From: Mucilaginibacter sp.
Lineage (GTDB): Bacteria; Bacteroidota; Bacteroidia; Sphingobacteriales; Sphingobacteriaceae
DNA length: 64,000 nt
Assembly: GCF_028288225.1 (NCBI RefSeq)
Contig: NZ_JAQBOC010000014.1
Coordinates: forward strand, 1 to 64,000
Direction: 5' to 3'
Under the pieces are notes generated by a model. That model saw nothing but the letters and a program-made list of their open reading frames with translations. It was not told where the DNA came from and made no database searches. Each line of letters starts with the position of its first letter. Position 1 is the stretch's first letter. A program made the translations under genes and the position numbers. Shown in pieces: positions 43,448 through 52,195 of the stretch.

Positions 43448-45364
43448 ATGAAAACCAAGCCTTTCCTGAAAGCCGCAACCGGCATAGTTGCTATTACGGC
43501 TATATTATTAATGGTGAAATGTAAAACCACCGAAAAAGTACAAAAAATAGAAGTATACGAATTTTTAAAGGCCTTTAATAAACATATTGTGGCCGGCAAT
43601 ACCGACTCCGCGCTTGCTTGCTTTGATGCAAGTAAACGGCATAAAGTTTTTGCCAGGCTTACCAACTTAATAGAAGGTAAAAAGGATTTGAACAGCAATT
43701 CAAAACCGCTTGCCGGTATAAGCCTGGATGTTGACGGAGCAACTATAAAAGTTATTAACGGCGGCCTTGTGGTGGCCAGCGTGCCGGTAAAGCTCAGTCA
43801 CGAGGCATTAACCGGCAAACAATCGTTGCTTAAGTTTACTATACATAAAACCAAGGGGCACCACTACAAAATAATGACGGTTGATGCGAAGGGCTTTATT
43901 GCTGATTATATTGCTTACGAAAGCTTTATCAAATCAAAAACCTTAACCGATAAGGATATTTACAGCCCCGCTACGCTTGCCGCTTTTAAAACGGCCGAAT
44001 CGTTAAAAGCCGCTTACGATAGCGTTATTTGGTTTGCTCATATAGATAAACAAACATTTTTTTATGTGGTTAAGGGAACCTGGGATATGTATAAGGACCT
44101 GAACCGCGAAAAAGACTCGGTGATACAGCCCTATAAAATGGGGCTGGTTAACGCGGATTTGAAAGAGGTAATTTCGCCTGGTTACGACCTTATATACAAT
44201 ATCAGCGGGACATTCCCTGGCCTGGTTGAGGTTGAAAAAGATGGCAAAAGAGGCTTTTATAATTTGGACGGAAAAATTATAATCCCGGTTGAATATGACC
44301 AAATACTGCCGCTAACCAACGATGCAAACCTGGCCGTTTTACGCAAAGGGAAAGATTACTTTTACCTGAAGCCCGACATGGCCATCTCTGAAAAGGTCGA
44401 CCTGAAGATAGCCGATTTTATATCCAGGGTTAAAAGCCTGGCCAGTTCATCCGACCTGGTTAAAAATACCACAGGTGTTGTTACTGAATATAATTCGAGA
44501 GAGGAGAATGGTGGGCTTTACATAGCGCCGTCCTACCTGGTGGATTTGAATTTGACACCCAGATGGGTGGATTTTAAAAACCCGCTGCGCAATGTTGCTG
44601 ATGACAATATCCACACAAATTACGAAGTAAAACACCGGGGCACCGACAAACAGCCTGAAAATTGGCTGGTAGCATCGTTTTACTCGATAAGGGATTATTT
44701 TTTAGGCGGCCGGAGCGAGTTTTACGACAAAAAGAACATTTTAATTGTTGATAACAAAAATAACAGGATACTTACCCAGGATTTGGAAACGGATTTCAGC
44801 CCAATGGGTGGAAACTCGTTAGAAGGTTTGTGCGATGTAAACAGCATTAAGGTAATAAACGATTCGCTGTATGAGGTAAAAGCGGGCGCGGTTTTATGGT
44901 TTGAGCTTTACGACAGCACAAAAACGGTAGAAGGCGGGCCGTATTACCATTACCTTGCCGTTAAAAACAACAAACTGGTTGAGCTGCCCAACGGCCGCAA
45001 TTTTGGTTTTACCAAATATGTTAAAATGGATGACTCGTACTTAAACGCTTGTTACAACGTGGATGTAAGCGGGCCCAATGATAAAAAAGCCCGGAAAACG
45101 ATAATTAACCGGGTAACGCCCGAAATGCTGCGCTACATGAAAAACGAGATATTTGCCGACTATGGCTACCAGTTTAAGGATAAAAGATGGGACTTTTTAT
45201 TTAGCGATAATGGCGCATACCAACAAACTGCCGACGGTAAAAAACCAGGCCTGGCCAATGTTGACGACTCATTAACCGTAGTTGACAAATACAACATCAA
45301 CTGGATTAACGAGCGGCTTAAAGGTACGGCCAAGCCGCCTCAAAACACCATTGCCGCTAAATGA
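43448..45364 (+). CDS. WG-repeat-containing lipoprotein-like protein
   Basis: This 638-residue protein has a signal with a lipobox-like LMVKC (Cys25). WG-type repeats are visible around residues 235-300 (LVEVEKDGKRGFYNLDGKII and similar). The remainder is beta-rich without a known domain. WG repeats occur in secreted or surface proteins of unknown function. Its stop overlaps the DUF2306 gene by four bases (ATGA), so it is probably co-transcribed with that membrane protein. Confidence 0.7.
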   Translation: MKTKPFLKAATGIVAITAILLMVKCKTTEKVQKIEVYEFLKAFNKHIVAGNTDSALACFDASKRHKVFARLTNLIEGKKDLNSNSKPLAGISLDVDGATIKVINGGLVVASVPVKLSHEALTGKQSLLKFTIHKTKGHHYKIMTVDAKGFIADYIAYESFIKSKTLTDKDIYSPATLAAFKTAESLKAAYDSVIWFAHIDKQTFFYVVKGTWDMYKDLNREKDSVIQPYKMGLVNADLKEVISPGYDLIYNISGTFPGLVEVEKDGKRGFYNLDGKIIIPVEYDQILPLTNDANLAVLRKGKDYFYLKPDMAISEKVDLKIADFISRVKSLASSSDLVKNTTGVVTEYNSREENGGLYIAPSYLVDLNLTPRWVDFKNPLRNVADDNIHTNYEVKHRGTDKQPENWLVASFYSIRDYFLGGRSEFYDKKNILIVDNKNNRILTQDLETDFSPMGGNSLEGLCDVNSIKVINDSLYEVKAGAVLWFELYDSTKTVEGGPYYHYLAVKNNKLVELPNGRNFGFTKYVKMDDSYLNACYNVDVSGPNDKKARKTIINRVTPEMLRYMKNEIFADYGYQFKDKRWDFLFSDNGAYQQTADGKKPGLANVDDSLTVVDKYNINWINERLKGTAKPPQNTIAAK

Positions 45365-45999
45365 AAATTGCGCTGAAGGTATTGTGGTATGCGGCGTTTT
45401 TTTGGGTGGCTATATTGTGCGCCGGTACATTTTTACAGTATTACGATTTTAAGGGCCAGTCATCGTTTTTGCACATAAAGCAGGCGGCAGTTAAAACCGG
45501 CTGGTACCTGCCCGCCTTTTATTGCCATATCATTGGCAGCAGCATTATTTTATTGGTTGGCTTTTTTCAGTTCTCAAAAAAGGTCTATAATAACCGGGCA
45601 TTACATAAGTCGCTGGGCAAACTTTATGTATTCGGAGTCTTGTTTTTTGCCGCACCGGGGGCTTACATTATGACCCTGTTTGTTAATCGGGGTACAGGTG
45701 TATGTATATCCTTCCTGCTGCAAAACACCCTATGGATAACATTTACCCTCGCCGCATGGCTGCTGGTAATGAACGGCCGCATTGAAGACCATATTAAAAT
45801 GATGCGAAGAAGCTATGCCCTGGCTTTGGGAGCAGTAACTTTACGATTATATATCTGGCTCTTCACCGTGTTAGGCAGTGGTGTAGGTTTTGAAAATAAC
45901 TATCTCATTATAGCTTTTTTAAGCTGGGTCCCTAACCTTTTAGTAGCCGAGTGGATAAACTACAGCTATAAAGAGCATCGATTTAACATTGGCGAATGA
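45361..45999 (+). CDS. DUF2306 family membrane protein
   Basis: This 212-residue protein has about six transmembrane segments. The DUF2306 family motif is present: YCHIIGSSIILLVGFFQFSK, then LHKSLGKLYV, then DHIKMMRRSYALALGAVTLR. His-rich helix starts suggest metal or haem binding, but no function is established. It overlaps the WG-repeat gene by ATGA and ends 120 bases before the tRNA gene. Confidence 0.85.
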   Translation: MKIALKVLWYAAFFWVAILCAGTFLQYYDFKGQSSFLHIKQAAVKTGWYLPAFYCHIIGSSIILLVGFFQFSKKVYNNRALHKSLGKLYVFGVLFFAAPGAYIMTLFVNRGTGVCISFLLQNTLWITFTLAAWLLVMNGRIEDHIKMMRRSYALALGAVTLRLYIWLFTVLGSGVGFENNYLIIAFLSWVPNLLVAEWINYSYKEHRFNIGE

Positions 46000-46101
46000 T
46001 TTTTTATAGTACAAAAGCCTATTTCAAGAGTAATTCAGGCGTGTTTTTTTACATAAAATTAATTTTTTTAAAAAACAGCTTGTGTAAAACAAAAAGGTGC
46101 G

Positions 46102-46109
46102 TATATTTG
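46102..46109 (+). promoter_or_regulatory. -7 box (TATATTTG) of tRNA-Asp
   Basis: An exact TAnnTTTG match ending 11 bases before the first base of the tRNA. Confidence 0.6.
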
Positions 46110-46120
46110 CCATCCCAAAC

Positions 46121-46194
46121 GGAGTGGTAGTTCAGCTGGTTAGAATACATGCCTGTCACGCATGGGGTCGCGGGTTCGAGTCCCGTCCATTCCG
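46121..46194 (+). tRNA. tRNA-Asp (anticodon GTC)
   Basis: The 74-base gene folds as a canonical tRNA: acceptor GGAGTGG/CCATTCC, a TTCAGCTGGTTAGAA D-arm, an anticodon stem with GTC in the loop (TGTCACG) and a TTCGAGT T-loop. The discriminator is G and CCA is not encoded, as usual in Bacteroidota. A terminator (AAGCCTGTAAATCATCG, then ATTTACAGGCTT) follows at 46225-46253. The 3' half is a common integrase target. Confidence 0.97.
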
Positions 46195-46224
46195 CTGAAA
46201 ACAATGTCAAAATTGCCTAAAAGC

Positions 46225-46260
46225 CTGTAAATCATCGATTTACAGGCTTTTTTGTTTGGC
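46225..46260 (+). terminator. Intrinsic terminator after tRNA-Asp
   Basis: AAGCCTGTAAAT and ATTTACAGGCTT form a perfect 12-bp stem around CATCG, and a T6 run follows the right arm. Confidence 0.85.
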
Positions 46261-46445
46261 CGAAAATGCCAAAATATGCATGTTTTAGCATAAAAAAGGT
46301 GAGCAATTCGGTGAGCATATTAAAGCTAAAAAGATGCTCACCAGAAAAGCCATAAGTAACTGATTTAGAAGATGTTCAGCGAGTGAACATCTTGATTGCA
46401 AGTGATGGAATAATCAATTTTGTTTCACTATTTAATTCATTTGTA

Positions 46446-47666
46446 ATGAGAACTAACATCAATTTGCTTTTTTATTTAAAGAAGCGCTCTACCTACAAAA
46501 ATGGCCCGGTAGCCATTTATCTGCGGTTTACCGTTGATGGACGACGGGCCGAAGCCTCAACCGGTAATACTTGCGATCCTTCCCGCTGGAATGCACAAGC
46601 CGGCCGTGCTATTGGCACCAAAGAAGACGTTCGCACACTAAACGCTTATCTCGACACCTTGCAGGCCAAAGCCCAGGATTTTCATCGCTGGATGACGGTT
46701 AATGACGAAATGGTTACTGCCGAAAGCCTCAAAAATCGCTTTATTGGTAAAACTGAAAAGGGACGCACCTTGGTTAGCGTTTTTGAAGATCATAACCAAA
46801 AGATGCGTAGCCTGGTAGGGCAGGAATTTGAGAAGAGCACGCTGCAGCGTTATGAAACAGCTTTAATGCATACCAAAGATTTTATGCAATGGCAGCACAA
46901 TGTTTCTGACATACCTATCACAAAAATCAATTTCGAATTCCTTAATGACTTTGAATATTATCTTAGAAGCGTGCGCAAGTGTGCGAACAATTCTGCGATT
47001 AAGTACATCAAAAATCTTGGGAAAATTGTCCGTATCTGTTTGGGAAACGGCTGGCTTACGGTCGACCCGTATTTGAATTATAAGCCCAAAACCAAAAAAG
47101 TTCACCGGGTTGTGCTGACCAAGGAAGATTTGACGGCCATCGCAGAAAAGGAATTTTCCGTAGATCGGCTGCGTTTAGTTAGGGATATTTTCCTATTTAG
47201 TTGTTATACCGGGCTTGCCTATGTCGATGTTAAAAAGCTTAAACGTTCCGAAATGGCTAAGGGAATCGACGGCAACCTATGGATCCATACCAACCGCCAA
47301 AAAACAGATACTTTATCCCGCATTCCCATTTTGCCGGCAGCATTAAAAGTTATTGAAAAATACGAGGATAATCCGCAATGTATTGTCGATGATCTTTTGC
47401 TACCGGTGATGAGTAACCAAAAAATGAATGCCTATTTAAAGGAGATAGCCGACTTGTGTGGCATTTCCAAATTACTGACTTTCCATATAGCCCGGCATAC
47501 GTTTGCCACTACCGTAACGCTTAATAATGGCGTTCCGATAGAGAGTGTGGCTAAGATGATGGGGCACACCAGCATCAAGACCACACAGATCTATGCTAAG
47601 GTAATGGATCATAAGATCAGTTCTGATATGGCCGCACTTAAAGTTAAGCTGTCGGCAATTAATTAA
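46446..47666 (+). CDS. Tyrosine-type site-specific recombinase (integrase)
   Basis: This 406-residue integrase has an N-terminal arm-binding domain (NINLLFYLKKRSTYKNG, then IYLRFTVDGRRAEASTG), a SAM-like core-binding domain and a catalytic domain with HIARHTFATT and GHTSIKTTQIY (nucleophile Tyr). The position of the first catalytic Arg reads CYTGLAYVD, with Ala instead, as seen in several Bacteroidota integrases such as IntDOT, which also lacks this Arg. It lies 251 bases from the tRNA, so it probably inserted this element at the tRNA 3' end. The start was taken as the ATG at 46446. Confidence 0.9.
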   Translation: MRTNINLLFYLKKRSTYKNGPVAIYLRFTVDGRRAEASTGNTCDPSRWNAQAGRAIGTKEDVRTLNAYLDTLQAKAQDFHRWMTVNDEMVTAESLKNRFIGKTEKGRTLVSVFEDHNQKMRSLVGQEFEKSTLQRYETALMHTKDFMQWQHNVSDIPITKINFEFLNDFEYYLRSVRKCANNSAIKYIKNLGKIVRICLGNGWLTVDPYLNYKPKTKKVHRVVLTKEDLTAIAEKEFSVDRLRLVRDIFLFSCYTGLAYVDVKKLKRSEMAKGIDGNLWIHTNRQKTDTLSRIPILPAALKVIEKYEDNPQCIVDDLLLPVMSNQKMNAYLKEIADLCGISKLLTFHIARHTFATTVTLNNGVPIESVAKMMGHTSIKTTQIYAKVMDHKISSDMAALKVKLSAIN

Positions 47667-47720
47667 ACCCATCAATTGACAAATATTCACAAATATTAGG
47701 CAGTTCGTATAGTTTTTAGT

Positions 47721-47728
47721 TAATTTTG
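47721..47728 (+). promoter_or_regulatory. -7 box (TAATTTTG) of the AbiE-like operon
   Basis: TAATTTTG fits TAnnTTTG. It ends three bases before the ATG at 47732, again pointing to a leaderless mRNA. Confidence 0.55.
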
Positions 47729-47731
47729 GGT

Positions 47732-48232
47732 ATGATAAAAGAGATCAATAAAAGAGTAGTATTAGTTCATTGGAAACGCTTTGCAGGAATCGATATTGAT
47801 GTATTTTCAAGCCTGAAAGGTTTTTGCGACAGCTACCCTGATTTTAATTATCATACCCTCAATAATTACCTTTCCAAGAAAAAAATCCCATTTGAAAATG
47901 ATGATGTTAAAATAGAGCGGCAGCCATTGATACAAAAAGTCACCAGGCCTAACCTGCCGCCTGTATTATTCTGGGATTTTGATTTTGATAAAATTGATTG
48001 GAGAAGGTCAAGGCTGACGATTATGGAGCGGGTGCTTAATAAGGGCAACAAATCAGAATGGGAAGAAATGATACGATTTTATGGAAGGGACAACCTTATC
48101 CATTCTCTGAAAGAAGAAATCAATTATTTAACCGATATGACCGTTGATGCTGTTTGTGAATATTTTCAGTTGAGCAAAAATGAGCTCAAATGTTACACGA
48201 AGAAACAGTTAAACCAGGGACACTGGATCTAA
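47732..48232 (+). CDS. DUF6922-type protein, probable antitoxin partner of AbiEii
   Basis: This 166-residue protein has an N-terminal helix-rich part and the segment LPPVLFWDFDFDKIDWRRSR followed by EEMIRFYGRDNLIHSLKEEI, typical of proteins found upstream of AbiEii toxins in Bacteroidota (DUF6922). A short C-terminal HTH-like stretch (TVDAVCEYFQLSKNELKCYT) may bind DNA. The toxin gene overlaps its end by 43 bases. It is probably the antitoxin of a type IV system, but it is not a classical AbiEi. Confidence 0.75.
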   Translation: MIKEINKRVVLVHWKRFAGIDIDVFSSLKGFCDSYPDFNYHTLNNYLSKKKIPFENDDVKIERQPLIQKVTRPNLPPVLFWDFDFDKIDWRRSRLTIMERVLNKGNKSEWEEMIRFYGRDNLIHSLKEEINYLTDMTVDAVCEYFQLSKNELKCYTKKQLNQGHWI

Positions 48233-48891
48233 TCAAAAAGCTGATGCGAGATCAGCAGTTCAATTCTTTTCACCTAGTTGGAGGAACCGCTTTAGCACTG
48301 AAGCTTGGTCACCGGGAGTCTATAGATATAGATCTTTTTAATATCGGGGATTTTGATGGTGAGGAATTAGCGGGCCATTTGAAAAAACAATATCACGCCG
48401 AGATCAGGGGACAAAAAAACAATTACGTTAGTGGAAGTATTTTTGACGTGGATTTTGACCTGATAAGCCACAAATACCCGCCGGTTAAGCAAATTGAAAC
48501 TATTCAAGGGATTCGGATGATGTCATTAGAGGATATTGCCGCGATGAAAATAAATGCTATAGTTCGTAGTGGACATCGAATCAAGGACTTTATAGATATC
48601 CATTACCTCCTCCAGGAATTTGGTTATGAAGACATACTGGATTTTTATTGTAGTAAGTATCCTGATGTGAATCAATCCATGGCTCGGAAATCCCTTCTTT
48701 ATCATAACGATATTGACTTTAGCGTTCCGGTAATTCTTAAAGATAAAAGTCTAAAATGGCAGGATGTAAATAAAAGCATTACCAGCGCCATAGCCGAATA
48801 TGATAGGATGCAACAAAACCCAGGATTTGATCGGGACGATGATGATAATTCTGAAGATATAGAACGAGGCAGAGGGGGGTATCGAAGATAA
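48190..48891 (+). CDS. AbiEii/AbiGii-family nucleotidyltransferase toxin
   Basis: This 233-residue protein has the toxin motifs VGGTALALKLGHRESIDIDL (residues 30-49; GG-S/T-like and DxD) and DIAAMKINAIVRSGHRIKDF, followed by DIHYLL. This is the nucleotidyltransferase fold of AbiEii, which can stop growth of phage-infected cells by modifying tRNA. The partner gene lies upstream and overlaps by 43 bases. A hairpin terminator follows at 48918-48956. The C-terminus (DDDDNSEDIERGRGGYRR) is polar and unusual. Confidence 0.88.
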   Translation: MLHEETVKPGTLDLIKKLMRDQQFNSFHLVGGTALALKLGHRESIDIDLFNIGDFDGEELAGHLKKQYHAEIRGQKNNYVSGSIFDVDFDLISHKYPPVKQIETIQGIRMMSLEDIAAMKINAIVRSGHRIKDFIDIHYLLQEFGYEDILDFYCSKYPDVNQSMARKSLLYHNDIDFSVPVILKDKSLKWQDVNKSITSAIAEYDRMQQNPGFDRDDDDNSEDIERGRGGYRR

Positions 48892-48917
48892 GTGACACAC
48901 ACATTGTCAATCCTTAC

Positions 48918-48956
48918 AAATCTGCGGAGAATAAATTCCAGATTCTCCGCAGATTT
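48918..48956 (+). terminator. Hairpin after AbiEii
   Basis: AAATCTGCGGAGAAT and ATTCTCCGCAGATTT are perfect 15-bp inverse arms separated by nine bases. No long T-run follows. Confidence 0.65.
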
Positions 48957-49030
48957 GCGGAGAAAGAGCTTGGCGGTGGACGAAATACCACCTATGCATT
49001 AACGACTTAATACTTATTGCGAAATAACCA

Positions 49031-49079
49031 AACCACCAATTTCTAAATTCGCAAATCGCGAATTTAGAAATTGGTGGTT
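49031..49079. promoter_or_regulatory. Perfect 22-bp inverted repeat upstream of a regulator gene
   Basis: AACCACCAATTTCTAAATTC, GC (49031-49052) is the exact inverse of 49058-49079, with a five-base AAATC loop. It ends 11 bases before the ATG at 49090. Position and length suggest an autoregulatory operator for that protein, or a cruciform. Confidence 0.6.
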
Positions 49080-49089
49080 ATATTCGTAT

Positions 49090-49608
49090 ATGAAAGCACA
49101 TAATGGGATGAGGCCGCATGATTTGGTCTTACTGCTGAAAATAACCTCGTCAGATAAAAACTGGCTGAACAAAGATCTTGCGACTAGTTTATACATCAGC
49201 AATTCTGAGATCAGCGAATCCTTAAATCGTTCCATGATTGCCAAATTGATCAGTCCTGATAAACGGGTTGTTTTTAAAACTGCCCTGTATAATTTTATTG
49301 AACACGGGTTGAAATTTGTTTTCCCGGCTGAGCCAGGCGCAATTGTTCGCGGGCTGCCAACCGCACACAGCGCTCCCATTCTGAAGCATTACTTTGTATC
49401 TGATGAAACCTATGTATGGCCAAGTGCTGATGGGAAATCAAAAGGCCAGGCGATAATACCGCTATACCCCAATCAAGTGATGGCGGCAATGAATGATGAA
49501 CGGCTATATGATAAACTTGCTTTAGTCGATGCGATCCGCGTGGGTAAAGTTAGGGAGCAAAAAAAAGCCTTAGAGCTGTTAAAAAAATCTTTTGAATTGG
49601 TTTTTTGA
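49090..49608 (+). CDS. Probable winged-helix regulator of the mobile element
   Basis: This 172-residue protein begins with a helical segment (RPHDLVLLLKITSSDKNWLN) followed by an HTH-like region (KDLATSLYISNSEISESLNR), as in winged-helix regulators. A conserved middle part has FVFPAEPGAIVRGLPTAHSA and YVWPSADGKSKGQAI. Such proteins recur in Bacteroidota mobile elements and are uncharacterised. A 22-bp inverted repeat lies directly upstream. The gene ends just before a strong palindromic terminator. Confidence 0.65.
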   Translation: MKAHNGMRPHDLVLLLKITSSDKNWLNKDLATSLYISNSEISESLNRSMIAKLISPDKRVVFKTALYNFIEHGLKFVFPAEPGAIVRGLPTAHSAPILKHYFVSDETYVWPSADGKSKGQAIIPLYPNQVMAAMNDERLYDKLALVDAIRVGKVREQKKALELLKKSFELVF

Positions 49609-49668
49609 AGAGGCAATCGAAGCCATTCTTGATAGTCAATTAGATAAATATCCGAATAAATTAAGAAA

Positions 49669-49705
49669 AGCGGCTGTATCATAATATATATATGATACAG
49701 CCGCT
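49669..49705. terminator. Bidirectional terminator with 15-bp arms
   Basis: AGCGGCTGTATCATA (49669-49683) and TATGATACAGCCGCT (49691-49705) form a perfect stem with a seven-base AT loop between the convergent genes ending at 49608 and 49730. Confidence 0.7.
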
Positions 49706-49729
49706 CTGGTGTATTAGAATCAGTTGCCG

Positions 49730-50782
49730 TTAAAAGATATCCTTATCTCCTTCAGTCATCCATTCATCTTCAGCCATTGTAACTGGGTCGAGCCAATCTG
49801 CTTTATGCCTGGCCCAAGCCAGCCAGTCATTATTGGGGCTGGGTATTGCAGCAAGGTACCCGCGAATAAGCTGGGCCTGCTTCCAGCGTTTGGCCTGCGT
49901 TATTAACTCTTTAAAACTCTCTCGCTCTTCATGCTGGTGTGCATCACGTTTTGCCTGAAGTTTACGTTGCTTTTCCCAGTTCTTCTGCCATAAACTTGCG
50001 TTTTTTAAATACTCCTCTTCTTGTTTAGCAGATATATCCAACTTAGCCAGTATTTTTGGCAGCTGGTCTTCTAATAGTTTGGTTTTCGAATCCCCCCATT
50101 CAGACTTTAACCTGTCATCAAGTCGAAACACTATTTTACCATTTGGCCGCCACTCAAATTCCTGATAGGGTTTATCCGCCTTGAATTTGGTTGTTCGTTC
50201 TCGAAAATTGACCCTGAGTTTTACCTCACCAACAACAATATAATTCCCATCTATAGTTATCTCATAAATGTATCCTCGGGCACGTACGCATTTAATTAGC
50301 GTATCCATAAAACGAAGTGCCCGCCCAACATTAGATGATGCCACGCGAATGTCCAATTGCCCTTTGGTCGTTACAGCCATTCCAGGGTAATTGATATCAG
50401 TCAGTTTTTCCAAACTTTCTTTTGCAGCTATAATTAGCGGATCAGGATTTATCAACCGTCCTGGTACCTTAAATGGTAATTTCTTCTGTGTTATTTCCTT
50501 AACGAGCTGTATTCGTTCGGAAGTTTTTTTAACAGGTTGTTCCTGAGGACGTTCTTTGAGTTCAATAAAATTTTGTCCGTCCCACTTTGCCGGCAACTTA
50601 GGTTGGCGCCTATGATGCCCTGCCTTAACTTTAGCCCAGGAACCTGTTTTGGGAACAGGAATATTCATACGGAGACATATTTTACGAAAACCAACATCCG
50701 ATATCTTATATTTCTTAGCAATCTCTGTCATTGGTAGCTCCCATACCATCTGGTAGATTTCTTTACGTGTAAATCTGATCAT
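49730..50782 (-). CDS. Hypothetical protein with an N-terminal HTH-like segment
   Basis: This 350-residue protein starts with a YQMVWELPMTEIAKKYKISD segment, then FRKICLRMNIPVPKTGSWAK. This recurring bacterial motif looks like a helix-turn-helix. The C-terminal part is charged and helical with QNWEKQRKLQAKRD-like coiled-coil sequence. It is widespread in integrative elements, and no function is known. It overlaps the recombinase gene by four bases, so the two are probably translated together. Confidence 0.7.
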   Translation of the reverse strand: MIRFTRKEIYQMVWELPMTEIAKKYKISDVGFRKICLRMNIPVPKTGSWAKVKAGHHRRQPKLPAKWDGQNFIELKERPQEQPVKKTSERIQLVKEITQKKLPFKVPGRLINPDPLIIAAKESLEKLTDINYPGMAVTTKGQLDIRVASSNVGRALRFMDTLIKCVRARGYIYEITIDGNYIVVGEVKLRVNFRERTTKFKADKPYQEFEWRPNGKIVFRLDDRLKSEWGDSKTKLLEDQLPKILAKLDISAKQEEEYLKNASLWQKNWEKQRKLQAKRDAHQHEERESFKELITQAKRWKQAQLIRGYLAAIPSPNNDWLAWARHKADWLDPVTMAEDEWMTEGDKDIF

Positions 50783-51675
50783 AAGACTGGCGCTGCTGAC
50801 TTTAACTCATCCATGTTAAACTCACCCAGGCTTCGCAGATATTTCATCGTTATAAGTACTGACGAATGTCCCATCATCTTCTGAACCATATAAACATCCT
50901 TCGTACGGCGAAATACATCTATCGCGGCGGTATGTCGAAAAGAATATAATGTTTGTTTAGGGTATATCAACCCATGGCTCAATAATATCTTCTTTTCCCG
51001 TGACCATTGTTTGCTGAAGTAATCATCGTTAAATGGCTCGTTAATTAAACTGAATATATTGTCATCTCTTTTAATCCCGTCAAGAACCGGCTCCAGTTCG
51101 TGCCTTACATAATCGGGTACATAGACAACCCGGATCTTGCCGCCCTTATTCTCACTGCCATCCAAATGGATCTCGGTATTGTTAATCTTAAAATGCTTTT
51201 TAGTCAGTAGCCGTATCTCCTCATGAGGGCGTAATAAGCAGCCATAGGTTATCAGGCAGCAGCGATAAAGATTGGTTTGCCTGGCTTTTAGAAAATTGAG
51301 CACTGGTTTTAGTTGATCCTTTTCATAGGCTAAATGAAGTGTAGGCTTGATTTTCTGTACTTCTGTTTTCTTAACCGTCATTAAAGATTCATCGATTAGT
51401 CGTGTAGCCGCATTAAAAAGGGAACTCAATTCACGCCTTTTATTCATATAGCTCGTAGCGGATGAATTGTACCGTTGGAGAAATTCTTCGATTGTAGATG
51501 TCTTTAATTTCTTGATTGACATTTCACGGCCTTCTGGCCCTAAAAAGATCATGAACTGATTGTAGGCATACCGAAGGCTATCTCTATGCAGTTTACTGAT
51601 GTCGGATGTAAGTTTTCTGTCGAGTGCCTGCTGAAAAAGCAAGCCAATGGATTTGTTATTTTTTTTAATTTTCAT
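50779..51675 (-). CDS. Second tyrosine-type recombinase
   Basis: This 298-residue protein has an N-terminal SAM-like domain and a C-terminal phage-integrase domain: CLLRPHEEI (catalytic Arg), LYSFRHTAAIDV (H/Y-x-x-R-H box) and GHSSVLITMKYL (nucleophile Tyr). The first position of the HxxR box reads as Tyr. It is the first gene of a leftward two-gene operon. It may act with or independently of the integrase at 46446, or be a resolvase-like enzyme of the element. Confidence 0.85.
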   Translation of the reverse strand: MKIKKNNKSIGLLFQQALDRKLTSDISKLHRDSLRYAYNQFMIFLGPEGREMSIKKLKTSTIEEFLQRYNSSATSYMNKRRELSSLFNAATRLIDESLMTVKKTEVQKIKPTLHLAYEKDQLKPVLNFLKARQTNLYRCCLITYGCLLRPHEEIRLLTKKHFKINNTEIHLDGSENKGGKIRVVYVPDYVRHELEPVLDGIKRDDNIFSLINEPFNDDYFSKQWSREKKILLSHGLIYPKQTLYSFRHTAAIDVFRRTKDVYMVQKMMGHSSVLITMKYLRSLGEFNMDELKSAAPVL

Positions 51676-51781
51676 CCGGCAAACATGCGCTTATAGCACA
51701 TATCGACTTTATTAAATTCTTTTTCTTTTTTGACAGCTATGAGCAATACAGCCTTAATCACTATGTAAGCAACTAAAAGCA

Positions 51782-51868
51782 AAGCCGGATAAAATGTCAA
51801 GGGCGAGCCGGCCGCTGAAAGCTTACAATACGGCTCGCTTGTATACCCTTGACATTTTATTCCGGCTT
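51782..51868. repeat. Long inverted repeat with nested CGAGCCG stem
   Basis: Outer arms AAGCCGG(A)TAAAATGTCA, AGGG (51782-51803) and CCCTTGACATTTTATTCCGG, CTT (51846-51868) enclose CGAGCCG (51804-51810) and CGGCTCG (51831-51837). The asymmetric linker CTTGTATA lies on the right side. It resembles conserved regions next to integrase genes in Bacteroidota conjugative elements. Confidence 0.6.
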
Positions 51869-52012
51869 GGACTACCTTTGCGATAGTGGTGAGTAAGGTA
51901 ATCCCACGATAGTAATTTATTTGTTGTTGCCCATCTAACTAATCAGGAACAACGCTTTCTTGCAATTTTTTAAAGGCTTCCAAGAAAAAATGAGTTGCGA
52001 ATTTTTTTAAAT

Positions 52013-52060
52013 CCTCCCGGGAGGGCAAGAGACTTTTTGTGTGACAAAAAGACATCTTGC
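52013..52060. promoter_or_regulatory. CCTCCCGGGAGG palindrome and nested hairpin; possible oriT-like region
   Basis: CCTCCCGGGAGG (52013-52024) is a perfect palindrome followed by GCAAGA (52025-52030) and TCTTGC (52055-52060) around TTTTTGT/ACAAAAA (52034-52050). The nesting resembles recombination or transfer origins, but no relaxase gene is in the window. Confidence 0.45.
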
Positions 52061-52149
52061 AGTTACAAAAGCAATGTGTTTTTTGATAATGATTTTAAGT
52101 TATTTGATGTCTGAAAAAGTGACAGGGTGATTTTCGGAAGCATATAAAA

Positions 52150-52178
52150 AGCCGTTTTCGAGATTCTCGAAAACGGCT
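52150..52178. terminator. 14-bp hairpin AGCCGTTTTCGAGA
   Basis: AGCCGTTTTCGAGA (52150-52163) and its inverse (52165-52178) are separated by a single T. It lies just left of the 8-bp array, may insulate it and could form a cruciform. Confidence 0.6.
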
Positions 52179-52195
52179 CGTCCAGTTTGGGCTTA

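Noticed and set aside
49592..49684. Thirty-residue frame after the winged-helix gene (TTG start)
   Set aside because: It is short, starts at TTG, overlaps the regulator's end and its stop lies in the terminator hairpin; it could be a remnant but is not supported.
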